Assembly: GCF_900105115.1 (NCBI RefSeq)
Contig: NZ_FNRV01000001.1
Location: forward strand, 5,831,501-5,895,500
Reading direction: 5' to 3'
DNA from: Pseudomonas mohnii
Lineage (GTDB): Bacteria > Pseudomonadota > Gammaproteobacteria > Pseudomonadales > Pseudomonadaceae
DNA: 64,000 nucleotides
The translations under genes and the position numbers were made by a program. Within the stretch, counting starts at the first letter, position 1. Each line of letters begins with the position of its first letter. Of the stretch, positions 17,061-26,282 are shown in pieces. Below the pieces are notes generated by a model. The model worked only from the letters and a program-made list of their open reading frames with translations, made no database searches and was not told where the DNA came from.

Positions 17061-19679
17061 ATGAACACAAGGGTCGAACTGGCAAGAGACGAAGCGGCTC
17101 CAGGCGTCTTGGTGCAAACACTGGAGCAGGCTATCGACGCCGTGGTGGTCGTGGATGCGCAGGGCCTCGTGGTGTTTTTCAATGCCGCTGCCGAACGCTT
17201 TTGGGGCTGTTCGCGCATTGAGGCGCTGGGCGGTAACGTCAGTGCCCTGATTCCCCGGGGGCTTGACCCGAACCCTGACGATTCTGCCAGCGAGCACACG
17301 GACGGCGGCGTCCATCACCTGGCAGGCAGCAGTCTGGATACGCGGATCGTGCGCCAGGATGGTCAGGAGCGCTGGGGCGTGATGTCCGTCTCGACAATTG
17401 TTATGCATGACCAGACCCTGCATGCGGTCTTCCTCAAGGATGTCACGCACCTGCGCGTGCAAGACCTCGAGCACCGGTTGCTATCGATGTCGATCAATGC
17501 CACGCATTCGGCGACGTGCATCGTCGACGCCCATCGACAGCTTATCTACGTGAATGACGGACTGATCCGCTTGCTGGGGTATTCCCGTGAGGAGGTGATC
17601 GGGCAATCACCCTTGCTGTTCTTCGTGCCCGACGCTCGGGCCGAGACGCAAGCGGAGCCGGAGCTGGAAGCCATTCTCTGCGGCCAGCCTCACGAGTTCA
17701 GCGCACTGATCAGCAAACGCAGCGGACAGCGCCTGTGGGTGCATGTGTCCTCGACACCCGTCTTCGATGCTCAAGACCAGCTCGAACATGTCGTGATCGT
17801 GCTGACGGACATTACCCAGTCGAAGTTGCATGAGGTGCTGCAGAACAAAGTCATTGGCGCATTGCTCAAGGAGGAGTCGCTGGAGAGCGTGCTGACGTTG
17901 TTGTGCCATGAAATTGAACGCATCGCCCCCGAAGTCATCGTGTCGATCCTCAGTGTTGATCCGCAAGGAATTCTGCATCCCCTGGCCAGCCCCGGCTTGC
18001 CGGTCGAATACTCCAGGGCCATCGAGGGCCTGGTCATCGGCCCCACGACGGGGTCCTGCGGCACGGCCGCCTACCGGGGCGAACCGGTGCTGGTGACCGA
18101 CATCAACAACGACCCGCTGTGGGCGGACTACAAGCACCTGGCACAACAGTCCGGTTTGCAGGCCTGTTGGTCGATGCCGGTGCGCAACGGTGCCGGGCGC
18201 ATCGCCGCGACCTTTGCACTGTATTTCCGGGAAAGCCGTGGACCGGACCCCTTGCATGGCCACTTGGTCAAAGCGGGCACGCATCTGTGCATGTTGGCCC
18301 TCGAACGCGAGCAAGCCCGCCAATCCATTCGAAAAATGGCCTTTTACGATGGATTGACCGGCCTGCCCAATCGCAGTTACCTGCTCGCCCAGGCACAACG
18401 CACCCTGGGCGAAATGGCGCGAGAGCAGGCGGAGCTGGCCGTGCTGTTTGTCGACCTGGATCGTTTCAAGCAAATCAACGATGCGTTGGGCCATGCCTCG
18501 GGTGACGAGTTATTGCGCGTCACGGCGCACCGGCTGCGCAGCCTGTTGCGAGAGGCCGACCTGGTCGGGCGTTTGTCCGGCGACGAATTCGTCCTGGTGC
18601 TGCCACGCATGAACGCGACACAGGTCGCGACTTTTCTGGAGCGGATGATGATGCTCCTGAGTCGCCCGATGACGATCGCGGGCATGTCGGTGGTCGTTTC
18701 GGCCAGCATTGGCATCAGCCTGTTCCCCGGCGATGGGCGTGACATGGAGACCTTGCTGCACCGTGCCGACATTGCGATGTATCAGGCCAAGCGCATCGAG
18801 CGCGGCAGCTTCAGCTTTTTTGTCGAAAAGATGAACCGGATCGCTCAAGACCGATTGGTGCTGGAAACGGCGCTGCGCAACGCCATGGCCACCGGCAACC
18901 TCGAGTTGTTCTACCAGCCGCAGATCGACCTCAACAGCGGCAGGCTCGTGGGTGTCGAGGCGTTGGCTCGCTGGGCGCATCCGGCCCTGGGCGACATCTC
19001 GCCAAGGCAATTCATACCGCTGGCCGAGGAGTGCGGGCTGATTAATGAACTGAGTCAATGGGTGCTGCAAGCGGCATGCGAACAACTGGCCGTCTGGCGT
19101 CGACAGGGATTGGCGATTGCGTCGCTTTCGATCAACCTGTCGCCGATCAACTTTCATAACCTCGATCTGGCCGAACTGATTGCCGGCCAATTGCAGCGAT
19201 ACGGTTTGCAACCCGCCGACCTGTGCGTGGAAGTGACCGAGGGCGTGGTGCTTTCCAACAGTCCTGGCACCTGTAAAACCATCCGCGATCTGCACGCGTT
19301 GGGGGTGCGGCTGGCCATCGATGATTTCGGCACGGGCTACTCCAGTCTGGGGTATTTGCGGCATCTGCCGATCAGCGAGCTGAAACTGGACAAGAGTTTT
19401 GTCGACGACCTGGAGCACGATACGTCTTGCCGGGCCCTGAGCGAGTCGGTCATCGGCATCGGCAAGAGTCTGTCGTTGACCGTGGTGGCCGAAGGCATCG
19501 AGTCCGCCGTCCAGCGTGACATCCTCAAGGCCCAAGGGTATGAGGTCGGCCAGGGCAATTTCTTCTCGTTGCCACTGCCTGGCCAGGCGTTCGTGCAATT
19601 CATTGATTCGGTGAATGCGGGCGCGGCCGCGTGTAACGGGGCAGGGGCACTCTGCGTGGGGGCGGGGTTTTCGAGCTGA
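17061..19679 (+). CDS. DosP-like PAS-PAS-GAF-GGDEF-EAL cyclic-di-GMP protein
   Basis: About 872 aa, starting MNTRVELARDEAAPGVLVQT. A GTG at 17034 is an alternative start and neither has a strong ribosome site. Domains in order: PAS 1 (~20-120, AIDAVVVVDAQGLVVFFNAA), PAS 2 (~140-260, ATCIVDAHRQLIYVNDGLIRLLGYS), GAF (~275-425, GSCGTAAYRGEPVLVTDI), GGDEF (~435-595) and EAL (~605-860). The GGDEF signature is SGDEF with an upstream READ I-site. The EAL domain keeps EALARW, DDFGTGYSS and KLDKSFV, so phosphodiesterase activity is likely. The order resembles E. coli DosP, a heme oxygen sensor. A histidine in the matching loop (SEHTDGG) sits one position off the DosP ligand, so heme binding is only possible. 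No membrane segment. Confidence 0.88.
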   Translation: MNTRVELARDEAAPGVLVQTLEQAIDAVVVVDAQGLVVFFNAAAERFWGCSRIEALGGNVSALIPRGLDPNPDDSASEHTDGGVHHLAGSSLDTRIVRQDGQERWGVMSVSTIVMHDQTLHAVFLKDVTHLRVQDLEHRLLSMSINATHSATCIVDAHRQLIYVNDGLIRLLGYSREEVIGQSPLLFFVPDARAETQAEPELEAILCGQPHEFSALISKRSGQRLWVHVSSTPVFDAQDQLEHVVIVLTDITQSKLHEVLQNKVIGALLKEESLESVLTLLCHEIERIAPEVIVSILSVDPQGILHPLASPGLPVEYSRAIEGLVIGPTTGSCGTAAYRGEPVLVTDINNDPLWADYKHLAQQSGLQACWSMPVRNGAGRIAATFALYFRESRGPDPLHGHLVKAGTHLCMLALEREQARQSIRKMAFYDGLTGLPNRSYLLAQAQRTLGEMAREQAELAVLFVDLDRFKQINDALGHASGDELLRVTAHRLRSLLREADLVGRLSGDEFVLVLPRMNATQVATFLERMMMLLSRPMTIAGMSVVVSASIGISLFPGDGRDMETLLHRADIAMYQAKRIERGSFSFFVEKMNRIAQDRLVLETALRNAMATGNLELFYQPQIDLNSGRLVGVEALARWAHPALGDISPRQFIPLAEECGLINELSQWVLQAACEQLAVWRRQGLAIASLSINLSPINFHNLDLAELIAGQLQRYGLQPADLCVEVTEGVVLSNSPGTCKTIRDLHALGVRLAIDDFGTGYSSLGYLRHLPISELKLDKSFVDDLEHDTSCRALSESVIGIGKSLSLTVVAEGIESAVQRDILKAQGYEVGQGNFFSLPLPGQAFVQFIDSVNAGAAACNGAGALCVGAGFSS

Positions 19680-19760
19680 TTCAGGGACGGCCAGACGATG
19701 GCGCTGTAAACTGGCCGCCCGGTTTCGACCGACCCTTTACCCCTCGAGCAAGAGTTTCCC

Positions 19761-20141
19761 ATGGCCAATCAAGACATCACCTTCGTTCCTGACCCCGATG
19801 CCGATTCCATCTCCTCCGACGTTGCCGGTTTTGGCGGCCTGCTGGTCTCCACCCAGATCCCGACCCGTGCCGACGGCAGCCTGGAGCTGGGCGACATCAC
19901 CCTCCAGAGCGAATGCACCCTGCAGGCGCTGAAGGTTGCGCTGGAGCGGGCCGGCAGCTCCATGGACCGGGTTCTGCACCTGACCATCTACCTCACCGAC
20001 ATGGCCGACCGGGCTGCCTTCAACGAGGTTTACCAGCGCTTTTTCGCCAAGCCATGGCCGGTACGCGCCGCCGTTGGCGTGGCCGCCCTGGCAGTCGAAG
20101 GCATGCGCGTGGAAGTCACCGCGATGGCCGCCAAGGGCTGA
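19761..20141 (+). CDS. RidA-family (YjgF/Rid) protein
   Basis: A 126-aa member of the Rid family of imine/enamine deaminases. It starts MANQDITFVPDPDADSISSD and has GGLLVSTQIPTRADGSLELG, the helix TLQALKVALERAGSSMDRVLH, LTIYLTDM and the C-terminal end VRAAVGVAALAVEGMRVEVTA. The canonical RidA arginine motif near residue 105 (R in NxPxR) appears as WPVRAAVG, so an arginine is present. Whether it is a true deaminase or one of the divergent Rid1-7 subgroups cannot be decided. It lies between the c-di-GMP gene and rlhA and is probably a single-gene unit. Confidence 0.85.
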   Translation: MANQDITFVPDPDADSISSDVAGFGGLLVSTQIPTRADGSLELGDITLQSECTLQALKVALERAGSSMDRVLHLTIYLTDMADRAAFNEVYQRFFAKPWPVRAAVGVAALAVEGMRVEVTAMAAKG

Positions 20142-20165
20142 TCCCTTCCAGCGACACTCAACTCT

Positions 20166-20253
20166 GTGGGAGCGGGCTTGCCCGCGATGGCGGTGGGTCA
20201 GGCAACCAGGATGCTGGATGTACCGCCCCCATCGAGGGCAAGTCCGCTCCCAC
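20166..20253. repeat. REPIN (inverted REP pair)
   Basis: GTGGGAGCGGGCTTGCCCGC at 20166 faces its inverted copy GGGCAAGTCCGCTCCCAC ending at 20253, with about 38 bp between. The right copy carries mismatches (GAGGG, AGTCC). Confidence 0.88.
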
Positions 20254-20377
20254 ATTTGATCTGCTGTGTTTTGAAGAAAGTCAGCAAGTGAGCACCACCC
20301 GGCAGCATACGGGTGCCGGTCAGGCGTTTCGCCGCTACAATGCGTGCCTTGATCGTGACAAGCCAGACTAAAAACAC

Positions 20378-22375
20378 ATGTCCCTACCCAAGCATCACCT
20401 CGAATTGCTGAGCCCCGCCCGCGACGTCGCCATCGCCCGCGAGGCCATTTTGCATGGCGCCGACGCCGTGTACCTGGGGGGGCCAAGCTTCGGCGCCCGC
20501 CACAATGCCTGCAACGAGGTGAGCGATATCGCCCGGCTGGTGGAGTTTGCCCATCGCTACCACGCCCGGGTGTTCACCACCATCAACACCATCCTGCACG
20601 ACAACGAGCTGGAGCCGGCGCGCAAGCTGATCCACGAACTCTACGATGCCGGTGTCGACGCGCTGATCGTCCAGGACCTGGGCGTGATGGAACTGGATAT
20701 CCCGCCGATCGAACTGCACGCCAGTACCCAGACTGACATCCGCACCCTGGCGCGGGCGAAGTTCCTCGATCAGGCCGGTTTTTCGCAACTGGTGCTGGCC
20801 CGCGAGCTGAACCTGCAGGAAATCCGCGCCATCGCCGACGAGACCGATGCGGCGATCGAGTTCTTCATCCACGGCGCGCTGTGCGTGGCATTCTCCGGCC
20901 AGTGCAACATTTCCCACGCGCAGACCGGCCGCAGTGCCAACCGGGGCGACTGCTCCCAGGCCTGCCGTCTGCCGTACACCCTCAAAGACGAAAAGGGCGG
21001 GGTGATCGCCTACGAGAAGCACCTGCTGTCGATGAAGGACAACAACCAGAGCGCCAACATCCGCGCCCTGGTCGAAGCCGGCGTGCGCTCGTTCAAGATC
21101 GAAGGGCGCTACAAGGACATGGGTTATGTGAAGAACATCACCGCCTATTACCGCCAGCGCCTGGACGACGTGCTTGAAGACCGCCCGGACCTGGCCCGCG
21201 CCTCCAGCGGCCGCACCGCGCACTTCTTCCTGCCCGATCCGGACAAGACCTTCCACCGCGGCAGCACCGACTACTTCGTCAGCGAACGCAAGATCGACAT
21301 CGGCGCCTTCGATTCGCCGACCTTCACCGGCCTGCCGGTGGGCGTGGTGGAAAAAGTCGGCAAGCGTGATCTGCTGGTGGTCACTCACGAGCCGCTGTCC
21401 AACGGCGACGGCCTCAATGTGCTGGTCAAGCGTGAAGTGGTGGGCTGGCGGACCAACATTGCCGAGCCCAAGGGCGAGTTCGAAGAGGACGGCGAGAAGC
21501 GCTACCGCTACCGCGTCGAGCCAAACGAGATGCCAAAAGGCTTGCATCAGTTGCGCCCCAATCACCCGCTCAGCCGCAACCTGGATCACAACTGGGCCCA
21601 GGCGCTGCAAAAGACGTCCGCCGAGCGCCGTATCGGTCTCTCGTGGGTCGCGCGCCTGCGTGAAGATCGCCTGGAGCTGACCGCCACCAGTGAAGAGGGC
21701 GTCAGCGCCAGCGTCAACCTGGACGGACCGTTCGGTGTGGCCAACAAACCGGAACAGGCCCTGGAGCAACTGCACGATCTGCTGGGCCAACTGGGCACCA
21801 CCGAATACCACGCCACGGACATCAAGCTGGACGCACCCCAGGCCTGGTTCATCCCCAACTCGCAGCTCAAGGCCTTGCGCCGCGAAGTGATCGAAGCGTT
21901 GACCGTGGCGCGCATCGCCGCACACCCACGGGGCGCTCGCAAAGCCGAGACCACTCCACCGCCGGTGTACCCGGAATCGCACCTGTCGTTCCTGGCCAAC
22001 GTCTACAACCAGAAGGCTCGTGATTTCTATCACCGTCACGGCGTGAAGCTGATCGACGCGGCCTACGAGGCCCACGAAGAGACGGGCGAAGTGCCGGTGA
22101 TGATCACCAAGCACTGCCTGCGTTTTTCCTTCAACCTCTGCCCGAAACAGGCCAAGGGCGTCACCGGCGTTCGCACCAAGGTCGCGCCGATGCAACTGGT
22201 GCACGGCGATGAAGTGCTGACCCTGAAGTTCGACTGCAAACCGTGCGAAATGCACGTGATCGGCAAGATGAAGGGCCACATCCTGGATCTGCCGCAACCG
22301 GGCAGCGTTCAGTCAGTGGTCGGCCACATCAGCCCTGAAGACCTGCTCAAAACCATCCCCCGCGCGCCTCACTGA
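20378..22375 (+). CDS. rlhA: U32 family protein, 23S rRNA C2501 hydroxylation (RlhA-like)
   Basis: A 665-aa U32 'peptidase' family protein. The N-terminal domain has HLELLSPARDVAIAREAILHGADAVYLGG and VHASTQ-type motifs (ELHASTQTDI). The diagnostic cysteine segment is FIHGALCVAFSGQCNIS followed by RSANRGDCSQACR, whose cysteines ligate an Fe-S cluster. Further cysteines near the end (FNLCPKQ, FDCKPCEMH) fit the longer YdcP/RlhA branch, which makes 5-hydroxycytidine 2501 in 23S rRNA using prephenate. The length and C-terminal extension match RlhA (653 aa in E. coli) better than TrhP (about 450 aa). It stands alone between a REPIN and the convergent ClpP-like gene. Confidence 0.85.
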   Translation: MSLPKHHLELLSPARDVAIAREAILHGADAVYLGGPSFGARHNACNEVSDIARLVEFAHRYHARVFTTINTILHDNELEPARKLIHELYDAGVDALIVQDLGVMELDIPPIELHASTQTDIRTLARAKFLDQAGFSQLVLARELNLQEIRAIADETDAAIEFFIHGALCVAFSGQCNISHAQTGRSANRGDCSQACRLPYTLKDEKGGVIAYEKHLLSMKDNNQSANIRALVEAGVRSFKIEGRYKDMGYVKNITAYYRQRLDDVLEDRPDLARASSGRTAHFFLPDPDKTFHRGSTDYFVSERKIDIGAFDSPTFTGLPVGVVEKVGKRDLLVVTHEPLSNGDGLNVLVKREVVGWRTNIAEPKGEFEEDGEKRYRYRVEPNEMPKGLHQLRPNHPLSRNLDHNWAQALQKTSAERRIGLSWVARLREDRLELTATSEEGVSASVNLDGPFGVANKPEQALEQLHDLLGQLGTTEYHATDIKLDAPQAWFIPNSQLKALRREVIEALTVARIAAHPRGARKAETTPPPVYPESHLSFLANVYNQKARDFYHRHGVKLIDAAYEAHEETGEVPVMITKHCLRFSFNLCPKQAKGVTGVRTKVAPMQLVHGDEVLTLKFDCKPCEMHVIGKMKGHILDLPQPGSVQSVVGHISPEDLLKTIPRAPH

Positions 22376-22422
22376 GTGACAGGCGAGCGCGACGTCACGG
22401 CGTCGCGTTTGCCTGGCCCGCC

Positions 22423-22980
22423 TCATCCACCACTGACTTTCCAGTGTTTGACATCGTCGGCGAACACCATTTGCCGCATCTCGTGAGCGATGCCGTAAGC
22501 CATGGATTCGTGGGCGGCGATGACTTTTTCCTCCGCCGACAGGCAGTGGAAAATGTCCAGCCTGGTGGGGGCCTCCGCCGTTTCCTGGGCAAATATCTGG
22601 ACGTAGCGTGCCAGGTCGTTGTCCAGACTCGACAGGTATTCTCTCAACCGCTGGTGGTCGACCGATTTCTGGCTGAAGTACCAGTTCATCGGGTGAATCA
22701 GAAATCGCGAATGGGGGGATGTAATTCGACGGCCGGCTGCCAGGAACATGATGATGCCCATCGATTCGATGTTGCCGGCATTGATCGCGCAGAGTGGCAC
22801 TGGCAATGATTTCAAGAAGGTATAAAGGGTAAAGCCAAAGTTGGTACTGCCGCCGCTGGTGGACAGATTCAAGAGCAGCGAATGGGCCCCTTGATCGATC
22901 GCTTCCAGGCAGCAATCCCTGAAGCGCTCAGTCGTTCCCTGATCGATCTGGCAATGAAAATGTACGATGTGCTCTGTCAT
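22423..22980 (-). CDS. Orphan ClpP-like serine protease homologue
   Basis: A 185-aa protein from the ATG at 22980, which has GGAAGG 7 nt upstream. The fold signature is clear: LNLSTSGGSTNFGFTLYTFLKSL matches the ClpP oxyanion-hole region, IESMGIIMFLAAGRRITSP carries the likely catalytic Ser73, and SRFLIHPMNW the likely His96. The third residue is less certain, perhaps Asp142 in RLDIFHCLSAEE. It is shorter than housekeeping ClpP, shows no propeptide, and no clpX or clpA lies nearby. It may work as an accessory ClpP subunit or a stand-alone peptidase. Convergent with rlhA. Confidence 0.8.
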   Translation of the reverse strand: MTEHIVHFHCQIDQGTTERFRDCCLEAIDQGAHSLLLNLSTSGGSTNFGFTLYTFLKSLPVPLCAINAGNIESMGIIMFLAAGRRITSPHSRFLIHPMNWYFSQKSVDHQRLREYLSSLDNDLARYVQIFAQETAEAPTRLDIFHCLSAEEKVIAAHESMAYGIAHEMRQMVFADDVKHWKVSGG

Positions 22981-23244
22981 TGATTGGCCTTCCGAGTCCG
23001 CAGCCAGGAGGACGTACCGCGCGTTATCCAGTCTAGTCAACAATGCCCTTCGATTCTTGAAAAGCGGCGTACGGTCCGGGCTTGAGCGGCTGCGTCCGCC
23101 AGTCGATTGTTCCTGAATTCAATGGAACTAACCCTCGAAATCCACTCGTCGCGACACCGGATTTGCGTTCAAACTTTCGATTCCCTGCGCCCTCCGAATT
23201 GTACGGGCCCGAGCTCGTACTAACGACTCAAGAGGTGAACAGAA

Positions 23245-23664
23245 ATGGCCAATACAGAAAACAAGAACCCCGGTAATTCAGCCAGTGATCGGGACAAGGC
23301 TTCCGATACCACCAAGAAAGGCACAGGGGCTTCCGGCGGCAACGTAACCAATGATCCACAACGGGCAGGCCAGAAAGGCGGCCAGGCGTCGGGCGGGCAA
23401 TCGCGCGACGCTGATCGCATGTCAGGTGGTGGGCAAGGTACCCAGCGCGGCGGCGAGTTTGCTGACGACAAGCAGGACATGACCAAACCAGGACAGAAGG
23501 GTGGTCAGGCCTCCGGTGGACGCCAGTCGGGCGATGCTCATCATTCGACCACCGGCGGGCAGGGAAGCGGTCGTGGTGACAATATGGCCGATGACATGGA
23601 TAAAGGCTCTGAAGCGGGGCGCAAAGGCGGGGACCACAGCGGCGGCGGAGGACGTAAGGCCTAA
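23245..23664 (+). CDS. KGG-repeat (Con-10 type) stress-induced protein
   Basis: A 139-aa, glycine-rich, very hydrophilic protein starting MANTENKNPGNSASDRDKAS. It carries repeated KGG motifs in the contexts GQKGGQASGGQSRD, GQKGGQASGGRQSGD and GRKGGDHSGGGG. These are the stress-induced bacterial acidophilic repeat also found in E. coli YciG and fungal Con-10. It is predicted to be disordered. Such proteins accumulate in stationary phase, desiccation and under RpoS control, and in enterobacteria YciG affects motility. Its exact function is unknown. AGAGGTG precedes the ATG. A terminator-like hairpin follows. Confidence 0.85.
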   Translation: MANTENKNPGNSASDRDKASDTTKKGTGASGGNVTNDPQRAGQKGGQASGGQSRDADRMSGGGQGTQRGGEFADDKQDMTKPGQKGGQASGGRQSGDAHHSTTGGQGSGRGDNMADDMDKGSEAGRKGGDHSGGGGRKA

Positions 23665-23679
23665 TGCTGCGTGATCCTC

Positions 23680-23713
23680 ATCAAGCCTCGAGTCGTTTTC
23701 GGGGCTTGATCTT
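23680..23713 (+). terminator. Terminator-like hairpin after the KGG protein gene
   Basis: ATCAAGCC pairs with GGCTTGAT across a 15-nt loop, followed by CTTT. The stem is perfect but the T tract is short, so efficiency is uncertain. Confidence 0.5.
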
Positions 23714-23845
23714 TAGGGTCGGCTCAAACGTACGGGTTGGGCTGATCTGCGATAAACGCGATGTGGTTTGGATTGCGACCTGTCTTCAGCACCGACAGGG
23801 ACCTGCGCATACACAACAGGGACCTGCGCGACACACGGTGACCGC

Positions 23846-25258
23846 TTAATGGCTGCGGCGGCTGATCAGGGCGATCATACAAGCAATCCCGATCAGTCCC
23901 CATGCCACCATGAACGTCACGCCCATGCCCCTGGCAACCGCCTCGGGAGGTGCGGTATTGATGTCCACCGAATGAGATGCCAGCGCAAACACCGCGCCCA
24001 GCACCGAGGCCCCGGTGATCAGCCCGAGATTGCGCGACAGGTTGAGCAACGCAGAGACTAGGCCCCGCCGGTCCGGCGCCACATTGCTCATGACAACGGT
24101 ATTGTTGGCGGTCTGGAACACCGCGTAACCCAGGGTAATGATGACCATGGGTGCGAGGTAGCCGGCGATACCGAATGTCCTTGGTAGCGCCGATAGCGCG
24201 AAGCAACCCAGCCCCAGGGCGATGAGCCCGGCGAAGGTCATGCGCCGCGCGCCGAAGCGGTCGGCCATGCGCCCGGCGGGTACGCCGGCCAGTGCCGCCA
24301 CCAGTGGCCCGACCGACAACACCAACCCGACCCCGACCGCATCCAGCCCGAGCGCCCGGGCCAGGTAGAACGGCCCGACCACCAGCGTTGCCATCATCAC
24401 CGTCGTCACCAGCAGGCTCATGGCCAGGCTCGCGCTCAGCTGCGGATCGCGGAACATCCCCAGGCGAATCAGCGGCGCAGCGACCCGGGCCTCCACCCGA
24501 ATGAACAGGCCGACGCCCACGCACGTGACCAGCAACAGGGCGATGTTCAAGGGCCCAAAGTGGCCGCGGCCGAGGGTCATGGCCAATGCATAAGCGCCCA
24601 GTGTCAGGCCCAGCAACAGGCTACCCAGCGGATCGAAACCGCTGCCCACGGTGTCCGCCTTGCGCTGATCGGCCGGCAAGTAGCGATACGCAAGCAGCAG
24701 CGTCACCAGGCCCAGCGGCAGCATCATCAGAAACATCGCCCGCCAGCCGAAACCGCCGATCAGCAGGCCGCCGAGCGAAGGGCCCATTGCGGTGCCAATC
24801 GCCGACATTGTCCCGAGCAAGCCCATGGCGCTGCCGGTCCTTTCCTTGGACACGGTCTCGCTGACGAAGGCCATGGTCAGGGCCATCATGATCGCCGCGC
24901 CCAGGCCCTGCAGGACCCTCGCGCCGATCAGCAGGCCGAGCGTCGGTGCCAGGCCGCACAAGGCCGAAGCCAGGGTAAAAACGCCGATCCCGCCCAGGAG
25001 CAGGCGCCGCCGTCCGGTCAGATCGCCGAGCCGGCCGACGCTAACAATTAGCGTGGTGATGGCCAGCAGATACGCGAGGACGATCCACTGCACCTGTTGA
25101 AAGGAGGCCTCGAACACCTGGGCCAGCGTCGGCAAACCCACGTTGGCGATGCTGGTGCCGAGGGCGGACAGCAGCATCGACAATGACAGGCTGGCCAGCG
25201 CCCACCTGACGGATCCTGTTCGTTGCGCGCCCTCTGTCATTGTCGTTGTCGAATTCAT
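23846..25258 (-). CDS. MFS drug transporter, DHA2 (EmrB/QacA) type
   Basis: A 470-aa membrane protein with 12-14 predicted helices. Motif A appears as GRLGDLTGRRRLLLGG after helix 2, and GARVLQGLGAAIMMALTMAF is a typical DHA motif. The antiporter motif C is present as GTAMGPSLGGLLIG. Such proteins export drugs, dyes or metabolites with proton antiport. The ATG at 25258 has AGGGGG just upstream. It is divergent from a LysR regulator across 133 bp, the usual layout in which the regulator controls the pump. The substrate cannot be told from sequence. Confidence 0.9.
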   Translation of the reverse strand: MNSTTTMTEGAQRTGSVRWALASLSLSMLLSALGTSIANVGLPTLAQVFEASFQQVQWIVLAYLLAITTLIVSVGRLGDLTGRRRLLLGGIGVFTLASALCGLAPTLGLLIGARVLQGLGAAIMMALTMAFVSETVSKERTGSAMGLLGTMSAIGTAMGPSLGGLLIGGFGWRAMFLMMLPLGLVTLLLAYRYLPADQRKADTVGSGFDPLGSLLLGLTLGAYALAMTLGRGHFGPLNIALLLVTCVGVGLFIRVEARVAAPLIRLGMFRDPQLSASLAMSLLVTTVMMATLVVGPFYLARALGLDAVGVGLVLSVGPLVAALAGVPAGRMADRFGARRMTFAGLIALGLGCFALSALPRTFGIAGYLAPMVIITLGYAVFQTANNTVVMSNVAPDRRGLVSALLNLSRNLGLITGASVLGAVFALASHSVDINTAPPEAVARGMGVTFMVAWGLIGIACMIALISRRSH

Positions 25259-25391
25259 GGGGTCCCCCTCTCGTGGCCACTCCCGATTGGAGCTATCGGA
25301 AATTTACGCCCGCGCCTAACATGGCGGAAGACGCAGCCTTTGCACTTAATACGTGCATTCAACGCCCCATGAGCCCGCCACGAGGCATTGC

Positions 25392-26282
25392 ATGTCCACC
25401 GCCGATTTCAACTTGCTGATTACCCTTGATGTGCTGCTGGCAGAAGGCAGCGTGGCCCGCGCCGCCAAGCGCTTGCGCCTCAGTCCGTCAGCGATGAGCC
25501 GGGCGCTGGCGCGATTGCGCGAAACCACTGGCGATCCGCTGCTGGTCAGGGCCGGACGCGGTCTGGTGCCCACGCCTTGGGCACTGGCCTTGCGAGAGCA
25601 GGTGAGCCAACTGGTGCAGGAGGTCGAAGCGGTGCTGCGTCCGGCCGAGCAACCGGACCTCACGCAATTGGTTCGCACGTTCACCCTGCGCACCAGTGAA
25701 GGTTTTGTCGAAAATTTCGGCGCCAGGCTGATTGCGCGCATCGCCGAACAAGCGCCCGGTGTGCGCCTGCGCTTCGTGCACAAAACGGACAAGGACAGCA
25801 CGTCACTGCGCGACGGCACGGTGGATCTGGAAACCGGGGTGGTGGGGAAAGGCGCCGGTCCGGAATTGCGTACCCAGGGTCTGTTCCGTGACCGTTTCAT
25901 CGGCGTGGTGCGTTCGGGGCATCCGTTGAGTCAGGGCCCGATCAGCGCTGCGCGTTTCGCTACGGGCCGTCACATCGGCGTGTCCCGGCGCGGCCTGGAC
26001 AAGGGGCCGATCGATGACGCGCTGGAACGGCTCGGATTGGAGCGCGAGGTCGCCACCATCGTCGCCGGCTTTTCGACGGCACTTTCGCTCGCCCGGACCA
26101 GTGATTTGATCGTCAGCGTGCCGGAGCGCCACACGGCCGACCTGCGCGAAGGCATGCACAGTTTCGAACTTCCGGTGTCATTGCCTTCTTTCACCGTGGC
26201 CATGCTCTGGCACCCACGACTGGATGCCGATCCGGTGCATCGCTGGTTACGTGAATGTCTTCGAGTGGTTTGTTCGGAATAG
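25392..26282 (+). CDS. LysR-family transcriptional regulator
   Basis: A 296-aa LysR protein starting MSTADFNLLITLDVLLAEGS. The winged helix-turn-helix covers residues 5-65 (SVARAAKRLRLSPSAMSRALARLRE, with PLLVRAGRGLVPTPWA), and the ligand-binding domain runs from about 90 to the end. It resembles the NodD/SyrM/LeuO-like branch (PLSQGPISAARFATGRHIGVSRRG). The frame opens at 25353 but the ATG at 25392 matches the family start. Divergent from the MFS efflux gene, so it is probably its regulator; the inducer is unknown. Confidence 0.9.
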   Translation: MSTADFNLLITLDVLLAEGSVARAAKRLRLSPSAMSRALARLRETTGDPLLVRAGRGLVPTPWALALREQVSQLVQEVEAVLRPAEQPDLTQLVRTFTLRTSEGFVENFGARLIARIAEQAPGVRLRFVHKTDKDSTSLRDGTVDLETGVVGKGAGPELRTQGLFRDRFIGVVRSGHPLSQGPISAARFATGRHIGVSRRGLDKGPIDDALERLGLEREVATIVAGFSTALSLARTSDLIVSVPERHTADLREGMHSFELPVSLPSFTVAMLWHPRLDADPVHRWLRECLRVVCSE

